From an uncultured Rhizobiaceae bacterium (lineage in GTDB: Bacteria > Pseudomonadota > Alphaproteobacteria > Rhizobiales > Rhizobiaceae): DNA of 64,000 bases. Numbering within the stretch: the stretch's first letter is position 1; every line of letters starts with the position of its first letter. Below the pieces are notes generated by a model. It was not told the DNA's origin and did not search any database. It saw only the letters and a list, made by a program, of their open reading frames with translations. Positions 51,344-59,095 of the stretch are shown here, piece by piece. A program made the translations under genes and the position numbers. Location: positions 124,001 through 188,000 of the forward strand of contig CAMYMG010000013.1 of assembly GCA_947259295.1 (NCBI GenBank), given 5' to 3'.

Positions 51344-52141
51344 TTGTTCTTTCCCGCGTCCAAAATCATCTGGTTCTTCCTGCAGCCGCTCAACCTGGCG
51401 ATCGTGCTTCTCGCGCTGTCGCTGCTCGTCGGCTATGTCGGCTGGCGCAGACTGGCTGGCTCCATCGCGCTGGCGCCTTTCCTGATCCTGCTCCTGTCTG
51501 CCTGGACCTCGCTCGGCGCCTTGCTGATCGGGCCCTTGGAAAACCGCTTTCCCCGCCCCGAAACGCTGGCCGGGGTGACCGGCATCATCGTGCTCGGCGG
51601 CGGCTTCGAGGGCGCCATCAACCTGGCACGCGGCGGCTATGAGATGAACAGCGGCGGCGACCGCTTCGTCGAGGCGGCCATTCTCGCGGGCCGCTTTCCG
51701 CAGGCGAAGATCCTGATATCTGGCGGCGACGGCGCTTTGCTGCTGGAAGGCGAGGGCGATGCGGTTACCGCGCAGAAGCTCTTCGAGGCGCTGGGCATTC
51801 CGGCGTCGCGGATTATCCTCGAAAGCCGCTCGCGCAACACCTCCGAAAACGTCGCCTTCACCAGGGACCTGGTGCAGCCGACGCCCGATGACACGTGGCT
51901 GCTGGTCACGTCGGCCTTTCACATGCCGCGCGCCGTCGGCCTGTTCCGCAAGGCGGGCTTCCCGGTGGTGCCGTGGCCGGTGGATTACCGCACCTCCGGC
52001 GAGGAGGGGATCGGCGTGTTCCGCGACAACGTGCTGGATTCGCTGCAGACCACCACCACCGCGATCCGCGAGTGGTCCGCGCTTGTGGCCTACAAGTTCA
52101 CCGGACGCATCGATTCGGTGTTTCCCGGCCCGCTGGACTGA
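51344..52141 (+). CDS. YdcF/ElyC/SanA family membrane protein
   Basis: This 265-residue protein has two N-terminal hydrophobic helices (about residues 6-30 and 38-60) and a DUF218 domain starting GIIVLGGGFEGAINLARGGY. Further motifs are ISGGDGALLLEGEGDAVTAQ, ILESRSRNTSENVAFTRDLV and LLVTSAFHMPRAVGLFRKAG. The family is linked to envelope and murein biology (ElyC, SanA) in E. coli. The TTG start at 51344 has GGAG eight bases upstream. Its stop is directly adjacent to the stop of the convergent DUF599 gene. Confidence 0.9.
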   Translation: MFFPASKIIWFFLQPLNLAIVLLALSLLVGYVGWRRLAGSIALAPFLILLLSAWTSLGALLIGPLENRFPRPETLAGVTGIIVLGGGFEGAINLARGGYEMNSGGDRFVEAAILAGRFPQAKILISGGDGALLLEGEGDAVTAQKLFEALGIPASRIILESRSRNTSENVAFTRDLVQPTPDDTWLLVTSAFHMPRAVGLFRKAGFPVVPWPVDYRTSGEEGIGVFRDNVLDSLQTTTTAIREWSALVAYKFTGRIDSVFPGPLD

Positions 52142-52849
52142 TCAGCCGGCATTGCCGTCGAGGATCGCCCGGCGCGCCGCGGAAAAGAACTGGCGCCGAA
52201 CCAGCACGGCGAGCAGCAGCAGGGTCGACAGCGCAAACGCGACCGGGCCGATGAACCAGCCCAGATAGCCGATCGAGAAGAAGATGCTGCGCAGGCCGGA
52301 ATTGAAGTGCTTGCCGGCCAGTATGTTCATCTTCGCCGCCCGCTGCACGGCGCGCTCGGTGCTGCCGGGATCGGCCGCCTCGTCGGCGAGCACCGGCACG
52401 GCGCCGATCAGGATCGAGCAATAGTTGAACAGCCGGTAGGACCAGCCGAACTTGAAGAAGGCATGCGCCAGAAGCAGCACAAGCCCCATCACCTTGATTT
52501 CGAAGACGACGCGCGACGGCGGCGATCCGAGTGAGAGATCGCTCAGCACATCCAGCACCTGGTCGCTTGCCCCGAACAGCGCGAAGCAGCCGCCCAGCGC
52601 CAGCAATGAACTCGAGGCAAAAAAGGCGGTGCCCTGCTGCAATCCGAGCATGATGCCGGTGTCGATCATCCGCAATTCGCGGCGTGCCATCACATGCATC
52701 CAGGCTTCGCGTTGCGCGTTCATCGCCAAGGTCAGGGATTGGCGACCGAACAGACGGCCACCGACGGCGTAGGCATAAAGACCCCAGACCGCCAGAAAGA
52801 AGGCCAGAGCCGCAAAGTCGGCCAGTGTCAGAAGCATGCTGTCGCTCAT
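52142..52849 (-). CDS. DUF599 family membrane protein
   Basis: This 235-residue protein has four hydrophobic segments (about residues 7-30, 72-95, 118-138 and 200-222). The segment ELRMIDTGIMLGLQQGTAFF and the later FNSGLRSIFFSIGYLGWFIG are characteristic of DUF599, whose function is unknown. Its position between YdcF-like and sdaA is not informative. The gene ends back-to-back with the YdcF-like gene with no spacer. Confidence 0.88.
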   Translation of the reverse strand: MSDSMLLTLADFAALAFFLAVWGLYAYAVGGRLFGRQSLTLAMNAQREAWMHVMARRELRMIDTGIMLGLQQGTAFFASSSLLALGGCFALFGASDQVLDVLSDLSLGSPPSRVVFEIKVMGLVLLLAHAFFKFGWSYRLFNYCSILIGAVPVLADEAADPGSTERAVQRAAKMNILAGKHFNSGLRSIFFSIGYLGWFIGPVAFALSTLLLLAVLVRRQFFSAARRAILDGNAG

Positions 52850-53059
52850 CCGCCATGGTTTAGCACGAAGAGCCGGCCTGTGCGCCAGTCCGCGGTGCGA
52901 TGGTGTGCGATGGACCTTTGCTATTTGCCGGCCAAATGCGCAATGTCGCCGGCGGAGCAGGGCAGGTCGGCGGGTGTGAAGCCTGACGCCGCAATTCGGC
53001 AGAAACATCCACGTCTTGCGGTGGATGTGCCGGGAGCCGCACCAAGGGAGCCATTGCCT

Positions 53060-54460
53060 GTGTTTTTGTCGGTATTCGACTTGTTCAAGATCGGTATCGG
53101 TCCGTCGAGTTCCCACACGATGGGGCCGATGACGGCCGCATCGCGGTTTCTCGACGAGATATTGGGCGGTGACTGGCCGCGGCCGGCGGGCGCCGGCGTC
53201 GACCGCATCGGTGCCAGCCTGCACGGTTCGCTCGCCTATACCGGCATTGGCCACGGTACCGACCGAGCCGTGATCCTCGGCCTCGCCGGCGAGACGCCGA
53301 TGACCGTCGACCCCGACCTTTCCGACGCGATCGTCGAATCGATAACTGCCGACCGGCGCATCGAACCCAGGGGTCATCCGTCCTATCGCTTCGATCCGGC
53401 CGTCGATCTGGTGCTCGACCGAAAGACCCCGCTGCTCGGCCATGCCAACGGCATGTGCTTCTACGCCTATGATTCCGGCGACCGGCTCCTGCTCAAGCGG
53501 ATCTACTATTCGATCGGTGGCGGCTTCGTGGTTTCCGAGGAGGAGCTGCAGCGGCTGAAGGCACGCGGCCCCGAACAGTCCACGACTCCGGTGCCGTACC
53601 CCTTTGCCAATGCCGCCGAGATGCTGGCGATGGCCGAGCAGAGCGGGCTATCGATCGCCGAGATGAAGCGCACCAACGAAGAAATCCACATGCCGCGCGA
53701 CGAACTCGATGCGAAGCTCGATGCCATCTGGGAAGCCATGCTTGGCTGCATCAACCGCGGCCTTGCCCAGGAAGGAATCATGCCGGGCGGGCTGAACGTG
53801 CGTCGCCGCGCCCGGCGCCTGCACGACAAGCTGCAGGAGCAGTGGAGCCAGAACCGGCCCAACCCGCTACTCGCCAATGACTGGCTGTCGATCTACGCCA
53901 TGGCCGTCAACGAGGAAAACGCCGCCGGTGGCCGCGTCGTCACCGCGCCGACCAATGGGGCGGCCGGAACCTTGCCTGCCGTCCTGCGCTACTGGCTGCA
54001 CTTCCACCCGGAAGCCGACAAGCCGAGTGTGCGCGACTTCCTGCTGACGGCGGCCGCGGTCGGCGGCATCATCAAGACAAACGCCTCTATTTCGGGCGCT
54101 GAGGTCGGTTGCCAGGGCGAGGTGGGTTCGGCTTCCGCCATGGCGGCGGCAGGGCTCTGCGCCGTCATGGGCGGCACGCCCGAACAGGTCGAAAACGCGG
54201 CCGAAATTGCGCTTGAACACCATCTCGGCATGACCTGCGACCCGGTCGGCGGCCTGGTGCAGGTACCCTGCATCGAGCGCAACGCGCTGGGCGCCGTCAA
54301 GGCGGTTACTGCGGCGTCGCTCGCCATCAAGGGCGACGGCAAGCACTTCGTGCCGCTCGATGCCGCCATCGAGACGATGCGCCAGACCGGCATGGACATG
54401 AGCGAGAAGTACAAGGAAACCAGCCTCGGCGGGCTTGCCGTCAACGTCGTCGAGTGCTGA
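53060..54460 (+). CDS. sdaA: L-serine ammonia-lyase (L-serine dehydratase), iron-sulfur type
   Basis: This 466-residue single-chain enzyme deaminates L-serine to pyruvate. It begins [20 protein letters not shown], the classical N-terminus. Three cysteines that ligate the [4Fe-4S] cluster are visible in [27 protein letters not shown] and [29 protein letters not shown] is also canonical. A GTG start at 53060 is used because it gives the family start; GGGAG is 11 bases upstream. It is a stand-alone gene and metabolically complements glycine/serine turnover by gcv. Confidence 0.95.
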   Translation: MFLSVFDLFKIGIGPSSSHTMGPMTAASRFLDEILGGDWPRPAGAGVDRIGASLHGSLAYTGIGHGTDRAVILGLAGETPMTVDPDLSDAIVESITADRRIEPRGHPSYRFDPAVDLVLDRKTPLLGHANGMCFYAYDSGDRLLLKRIYYSIGGGFVVSEEELQRLKARGPEQSTTPVPYPFANAAEMLAMAEQSGLSIAEMKRTNEEIHMPRDELDAKLDAIWEAMLGCINRGLAQEGIMPGGLNVRRRARRLHDKLQEQWSQNRPNPLLANDWLSIYAMAVNEENAAGGRVVTAPTNGAAGTLPAVLRYWLHFHPEADKPSVRDFLLTAAAVGGIIKTNASISGAEVGCQGEVGSASAMAAAGLCAVMGGTPEQVENAAEIALEHHLGMTCDPVGGLVQVPCIERNALGAVKAVTAASLAIKGDGKHFVPLDAAIETMRQTGMDMSEKYKETSLGGLAVNVVEC

Positions 54461-54543
54461 CATCACGGTCGGGTCGAGAGGCCGGCCTGTGCATAACCGC
54501 TCTCGCCATTGACCGTTTCGCTGCTGGCGCTAAACCTGATGGC

Positions 54544-54981
54544 ATGTCACTGAACCTGGTAAAGCTCTGCGTCGGCTGCGACAGCGTCGAGGATCTCGAG
54601 CAATGGATCGCCTCCCGGCTGGAGCATCGGCGCCGCACCGGCGAGCCGGTCGAGTATTTCCACACCACGCGGATGGTGCCGACGCGGGCGGCCGAACTGG
54701 TTGACGGCGGCTCGCTCTATTGGGTCATCAAGGGCAATGTGCAGTGCCGCCAGAAGCTGCTCGAGGTCAGGCCATTCATCGACGGACAAGGCATCTCCCG
54801 CTGTCACCTGATGCTGGACCCGCCGGTGGTACGAACGAGTTGGCAGCCGCGCAGGGCCTTCCAGGGCTGGCGCTACCTCAAGCCGGCCGAGGCACCGGCA
54901 GATATCGGCACGGCGGGCAGCGATCTGGCCGAGATGCCGCCGAAACTGCGCCGCGAACTGGCCGAACTGGGCCTGCTCTGA
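54544..54981 (+). CDS. DUF1489 family protein
   Basis: This 145-residue alphaproteobacterial protein has MSLNLVKLCVGCDSVEDLEQ, PVEYFHTTRMVPTRAAELVD, then GGSLYWVIKGNVQCRQKLLE and CHLMLDPPVVRTSWQPRRAF, all typical of DUF1489. It is cytosolic with no catalytic motif known. Its function is not established. The ATG at 54544 is preferred to a longer in-frame frame beginning at 54454. The next gene starts 94 bp downstream. Confidence 0.9.
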   Translation: MSLNLVKLCVGCDSVEDLEQWIASRLEHRRRTGEPVEYFHTTRMVPTRAAELVDGGSLYWVIKGNVQCRQKLLEVRPFIDGQGISRCHLMLDPPVVRTSWQPRRAFQGWRYLKPAEAPADIGTAGSDLAEMPPKLRRELAELGLL

Positions 54982-55075
54982 CGCCCGCTCCGAGCGCCGG
55001 CGCATTTGGGCCCGGATGCCGTCCCCGGCCCAGGCTCCAGTATCGTCAGGCTTGCAAGCCGCGCGCCTACGCCAC

Positions 55076-55825
55076 ATGTTCATGGTGATGAAGCAAGCCA
55101 GGCCGCCCGCATCGACACCTTCCAAGACCACCCCGACCGCCGAACGCTCGGGGTCGAGCGAGATCGATGCCTTCGTGCGCCAGGCCCGCGCCGTGGCCGC
55201 GGTGAAAGCAGCTGGCGGCGGACGCCTGATTCTCGCACTTGACGCCACGATGAGCCGACAGCCCACCTGGGATATCGCCTGCACGCTGCAGGCAGAGATG
55301 TTCGACGCCGTCGGCAAGTCCGGCTCGCTGGCCGTGCAACTGGTCTATTTTCGAGGCTTTGGCGAATGCCGTTCGTCGAAATTCGTCACCGATACCGCCG
55401 CGCTGAAGCGGCTGATGACCGGCATCGGATGCCGCGGTGGTGCCACGCAGATCGGCAAGGTCCTCGCCCACGCCCTGAAGAGCACCGCGACAGAGAAGGT
55501 CGATGCGCTCGTCTATATCGGCGACGCGATGGAGGAATCCGTTGACGATCTTGCAGACAAGGCCGGCCGGTTGGGCTTGCTAGGGGTTCCGGTTTTCGTG
55601 TTCCAGGAGGGGCGGGACAAGACCGCCGAATCCGCCTTCAAGGAGATTGCCCGCCTGTCCAAGGGCGCCTGGTACCGGTTCGACCATAATTCCGCCGCCA
55701 CGCTCGCAAAACTCTTGTCGGCGGTGGCCGTGTTCGCAACGGGCGGCGTGAAGGCCCTTGAAGCGCGCGGCAGGCCGGAGGACAGGTTGATGATCGAGAA
55801 TCTGCGGGGCGGCAACAAGGGATGA
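55076..55825 (+). CDS. VWA-domain-like protein, paired with membrane DnaJ protein
   Basis: This approximately 249-residue protein has a von Willebrand A-like fold: RLILALDATMSRQPTWDIAC (a MIDAS-like DxT rather than DxSxS), LAVQLVYFRGFGECR, GCRGGATQIGKVLAHALKST and VDALVYIGDAMEESVDDLAD. No signal peptide is visible. Several ATG starts lie close together (55076, 55082, 55088), and the exact one is unclear. It overlaps the downstream membrane DnaJ gene by 4 bp (ATGA), so the two are translationally coupled and probably act together. Function is unknown. Confidence 0.82.
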   Translation: MFMVMKQARPPASTPSKTTPTAERSGSSEIDAFVRQARAVAAVKAAGGGRLILALDATMSRQPTWDIACTLQAEMFDAVGKSGSLAVQLVYFRGFGECRSSKFVTDTAALKRLMTGIGCRGGATQIGKVLAHALKSTATEKVDALVYIGDAMEESVDDLADKAGRLGLLGVPVFVFQEGRDKTAESAFKEIARLSKGAWYRFDHNSAATLAKLLSAVAVFATGGVKALEARGRPEDRLMIENLRGGNKG

Positions 55826-56517
55826 GTGCGCTTTTGGGCGTGTTGGCGGTCCTGCTTGGCACGACCGCACTGCTTGCCGCATTCCTTCGGGTTGATGCGT
55901 CAAAGCTTGCAGGTGGACTTCGCATCGCCGGACCTACCGTGCTGGGCCTGGTTGGCGTGACTATGCTTTTGTTCGGGCGGGCAGCCATTGGCGGCATGAT
56001 GCTGTCGGGAGCGGCGGCCTGGTATGGCGCTACGCGCAAGAAGCGCGCCGGCACGAAGGCCAGGAACCAGCGCTCGACGGTAAGGACCGCGGCGCTCGAA
56101 ATGGAACTGGATCACGATACGGGCGGCCTGGAAGGCCTGGTTCTTGCCGGGACCCACGAATCCCGTACCCTCGGCTCGCTGAACCTCGACGAGCTGCGTC
56201 AGCTCTACGGCGAGCTCTCCGGTGACCCGGAGAGCCGACAGTTGCTAGAGACGTATCTTGACGGCCGCTTTCCCGTCTGGCGCGAGAACGCTCAGTCGAA
56301 CGGTGGCGACGGGCAGGGTGTTGCGCCAGGTTCTGGCGCCATGACTAAGGAGGAGGCTTACAAGATCCTTGGTCTTGAAGCGGGGGCCGCCACGGCGGAT
56401 ATCCGCAAGGCGCACCGCCGCCTGATTCAGCGCCTGCACCCCGATATCGGCGGGACGTCGTTCCTTGCTGCGAGGATCAACGAGGCCAAGGACGTTCTGC
56501 TCTCCAATCACGGGTAG
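55822..56517 (+). CDS. Membrane-anchored DnaJ-domain protein
   Basis: This 231-residue protein has two N-terminal hydrophobic helices (about residues 3-22 and 32-65), a linker, and a C-terminal J-domain from about 170: MTKEEAYKILGLEAGAATAD, RKAHRRLIQRLHPDIGGTSF with the HPD motif and a terminal helix INEAKDVLL. The tail-side J-domain with N-terminal membrane anchor resembles TIM14/Pam18-type proteins. It should recruit Hsp70 (DnaK) to the membrane, perhaps to act on the VWA protein encoded just upstream. Confidence 0.9.
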   Translation: MSALLGVLAVLLGTTALLAAFLRVDASKLAGGLRIAGPTVLGLVGVTMLLFGRAAIGGMMLSGAAAWYGATRKKRAGTKARNQRSTVRTAALEMELDHDTGGLEGLVLAGTHESRTLGSLNLDELRQLYGELSGDPESRQLLETYLDGRFPVWRENAQSNGGDGQGVAPGSGAMTKEEAYKILGLEAGAATADIRKAHRRLIQRLHPDIGGTSFLAARINEAKDVLLSNHG

Positions 56518-56562
56518 TTCTCCTTCAACACGGTACAATCCGGGAGTATTCTGGATGGGGCG

Positions 56563-57900
56563 CTACTGCTGCACTGCGTAGCAATCGAGCTTCTTCTTCT
56601 TGAGTGCGTTGCAGGTATTCCAGGCTTCGTTCTTCGAGCCGAAGCCGCCGAAACGGGCACGGTAATAGGTGACCCCGCCCTTCTCGAAGGTCATGGTGAA
56701 AGCCGATGCCTGGGCAAGCAGGGTAGGAGCGATCTTGTTGGTCTTGGCCAGGAAGGCGCGAGCCTCGATTTCGCTCGGCGACGAGGCAACCTGGATCGCC
56801 CAGCCGGCGGGCGGGTTGACCGAGGCCGTGTTGACGGGATCGATGTCGGCCATGCGTGCCTCGATCGGCGCGGCATAGGCCTGCTCGACGACCACCGGCT
56901 CGAGGTCTTCGGGAGCCTCGTCCATGGCAATTTCGATCTCATCCTCCGGCCGTGCCTTCGGGGTCGGCACGTTCTTCTTCGGCAGCATCGCCTGCACCAT
57001 GGTGCGCAGCGAGGACTGGCCAGCCTTGGCGACCAGGTCGCCGCCACCGCGCCGCGACGAGGCCTTGGGCAGGTACTTCTTGATCAGTTCGGCCATGTGG
57101 GCGTCGCGGGAACTTCCGGTCCGTCCGCCCATTACGACGGCGACAATCCGGCGGTTGCCGTCGACGACCGAGGAAACGAGGTTGAAGCCCGAAGCGCGGA
57201 TGTAGCCGGTCTTGATGCCGTCGACGCCCTTGATCTTGCCGAGCAGCCGGTTGTGGTTGCCCATGCGGCGCTTGTTGTAGGTGAAGGAACGCGTCGAGAA
57301 ATAATCGTAGTACTGCGGATAGTGCTCGCGTAGCGCGATGCCGAGCGTCGCCATGTCGCGTGCCGTGGTGTGTTGGGCGTTGTTCGGCAGGCCATTGGCA
57401 TTGCGGAAGATCGTGGCCGTCATGCCGAGCTGGCGTGCCTTGGCCGTCATCTGTCGAGCGAAGGCAGCCTCGGAGCCGGCCAGAAATTCGCCGATCGCGG
57501 TGGACGCGTCGTTGGCCGACTTGGTGACAAGCGACAGGATTATCGTCTCGACCGTAACGGAGCCGCCGGCACGGACGCCGAGCTTGGTCGGCGGCTCTGC
57601 CGCGGCGTTCTTGGAGAAGGGCACCTTCGTATTCTTGGTGATCTTGCCGCTCTCCAGCGCCTCGAAGACGAGGTAGAGGGTCATCATCTTGGTCAGCGAA
57701 GCCGGGTAGCGCGGGGCGTCGGCGCTCGAGGCGAACAGTGTCTTGCCGGTATTGGCATCCACCACGATCGCCGCGTATTTCGAATTGGCCGCTGCCGGCT
57801 CGGGCAGTGCCGTCACGACGGCAAGCGCGGCGACGAGCATCATGGTCGATCTGATTGAGGAGACGGCTCGGCGAGCAACGACGCTTAACGCATTACGCAC
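56563..57900 (-). CDS. D-alanyl-D-alanine carboxypeptidase with SPOR domain
   Basis: This 445-residue penicillin-binding protein of the PBP5/6 (DacA/DacF) class trims the terminal D-Ala of peptidoglycan stem peptides in the periplasm. A signal peptide ends near ALPEPAAA-NS (about residue 39). Active-site motifs are SLTK (68-71), SAN (128-130) and KTG in GIKTGYIRA. A C-terminal SPOR domain (about 370-445, AGWAIQVASSPSEIEARAFL) binds denuded septal glycan, suggesting recruitment to the division site. The GTG at 57900 with AAGGGTG upstream is preferred over longer frames. Confidence 0.94.
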   Translation of the reverse strand: MRNALSVVARRAVSSIRSTMMLVAALAVVTALPEPAAANSKYAAIVVDANTGKTLFASSADAPRYPASLTKMMTLYLVFEALESGKITKNTKVPFSKNAAAEPPTKLGVRAGGSVTVETIILSLVTKSANDASTAIGEFLAGSEAAFARQMTAKARQLGMTATIFRNANGLPNNAQHTTARDMATLGIALREHYPQYYDYFSTRSFTYNKRRMGNHNRLLGKIKGVDGIKTGYIRASGFNLVSSVVDGNRRIVAVVMGGRTGSSRDAHMAELIKKYLPKASSRRGGGDLVAKAGQSSLRTMVQAMLPKKNVPTPKARPEDEIEIAMDEAPEDLEPVVVEQAYAAPIEARMADIDPVNTASVNPPAGWAIQVASSPSEIEARAFLAKTNKIAPTLLAQASAFTMTFEKGGVTYYRARFGGFGSKNEAWNTCNALKKKKLDCYAVQQ

Positions 57901-57981
57901 TATCACACCCTTTGAATCTTGTTTTGCACCAGGGGCTGCAAAGGTCCTGCCCCGCTTGAAATGCGACACTAGGGGGCCAGC

Positions 57982-58004
57982 GTTACCAATCCGTTTATGG
58001 TAAC
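57982..58004. promoter_or_regulatory. Palindrome between carboxypeptidase and phasin genes
   Basis: GTTACCA-N9-TGGTAAC, with two perfect 7-bp arms, is located in the 269-bp divergent region between the D-Ala-D-Ala carboxypeptidase and phasin genes. It is a candidate operator for either gene. No regulator consensus was recognised. Confidence 0.45.
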
Positions 58005-58169
58005 CGGCGCGTTCATACTTTTATTCGGCTTTGAATCGCATTCTCAGCGTCGGGGGCGGCGGCCTGCGTCGCCTGCGATCGGATTGACAATATGCTGCGG
58101 CGCACCATACTTTCGTTGCGCCGCACGGTAATGCCGCGCCGCCCGCCACAGACCCGAAGGGAAATGGAC

Positions 58170-58499
58170 ATGACCCCCACGTTCGAAGACGCAAGCAAGA
58201 TCGGCAATCAGTTCCTCGACTCGAGCCTGAAAAGTTTCGCGACGGTGACCAAGAGCGCACAGGCGATTTCAAACGAGGCGTCGGCTTACACGAAAAAGAC
58301 GCTGGAAGCAGGCAGCGCCGCCGTCGAGAAACTGCTCGCGGTCGACACCATCGAGAAGGCCGTAGCCGTCCAGACCGACTACGCCAAGACTGCCTATGAA
58401 GGCTTCGTCGCCGAGGCGACGAAGATGGCGGAACTTTACGCGGACATGGCCAAGGATGCGTACAAACCCTTCGAATCAATCGTCGCGAAAGCGCACTAG
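58170..58499 (+). CDS. Phasin family protein
   Basis: This helical protein is about 109 residues. The sequence TPTFEDASKIGNQFLDSSLK, then FATVTKSAQAISNEASAYTK and QTDYAKTAYEGFVAEATKMA fits the Phasin_2-type family, which coats polyhydroxyalkanoate granules. It has no signal peptide. The ATG at 58170 has AAGGGA seven bases upstream; 58164 (two codons earlier) is an alternative. A strong terminator follows 22 bp after the stop. No PHA synthase is nearby. Confidence 0.9.
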   Translation: MTPTFEDASKIGNQFLDSSLKSFATVTKSAQAISNEASAYTKKTLEAGSAAVEKLLAVDTIEKAVAVQTDYAKTAYEGFVAEATKMAELYADMAKDAYKPFESIVAKAH

Positions 58500-58521
58500 A
58501 CCATTCCTCCAGGACTGCGCG

Positions 58522-58553
58522 AGCCCGGCTGCTGAGGCGCGGCCGGGCTTTTT
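58522..58553 (+). terminator. Rho-independent terminator after the phasin gene
   Basis: AGCCCGGC (58522-58529) pairs with GCCGGGCT (58542-58549) over a 12-base loop and is followed by TTTTG. It lies 22 bp behind the phasin stop codon and separates it from clpS. Confidence 0.88.
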
Positions 58554-58712
58554 GTTGTCCGTGGCGGGGCGGATCGGCTCAAGCCGTTCACGATCACGAC
58601 AATTACGCACGATTTGGACGTTGGGTCATATTGTCAGCAGGAATGAAGGGCTTAAAATCATCTGGCGAAGCACTACATAGCGATGGTCTGGCGTGAACTG
58701 AAAGAGGACAAC

Positions 58713-59087
58713 TTGAAGACGATTGGCGGGGCTGCCATCAGCAAGAGCATGGTCACCATGCAGGACGGCGAGGATGGCAACGACGGTACCGGTCGTGGCA
58801 CCGCCGTCATTACGCGCACCAAAACGAAGACCAAGAAGCCCAGCCTCTATCGAGTCCTGATCCTTAACGACGACTACACGCCGATGGAGTTTGTGATCCA
58901 CATTCTCGAGCGGTTTTTCCAGAAGGACCGCGAAGCAGCGACCCGCATCATGCTCCATGTTCACAATCATGGGGTTGGCGAATGCGGCGTCTATACATTT
59001 GAAGTCGCCGAGACCAAGGTAACCCAGGTCATGGACTTCGCCCGTCAGAATCAGCATCCGCTGCAATGCGTGATGGAGAAGAAGTGA
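58713..59087 (+). CDS. clpS: ATP-dependent Clp protease adapter ClpS
   Basis: ClpS delivers N-end-rule substrates to ClpAP. The conserved core [20 protein letters not shown], then [20 protein letters not shown] and [20 protein letters not shown] is present, followed by [16 protein letters not shown]. The N-terminal disordered tail is long and charged. Start choice is open: TTG at 58713 has AGAGG six bases upstream, while ATG codons at 58683, 58749 and 58758 are in frame. It lies 8 bp before clpA, its functional partner. Confidence 0.94.
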   Translation: MKTIGGAAISKSMVTMQDGEDGNDGTGRGTAVITRTKTKTKKPSLYRVLILNDDYTPMEFVIHILERFFQKDREAATRIMLHVHNHGVGECGVYTFEVAETKVTQVMDFARQNQHPLQCVMEKK

Positions 59088-59095
59088 GGTACTGA

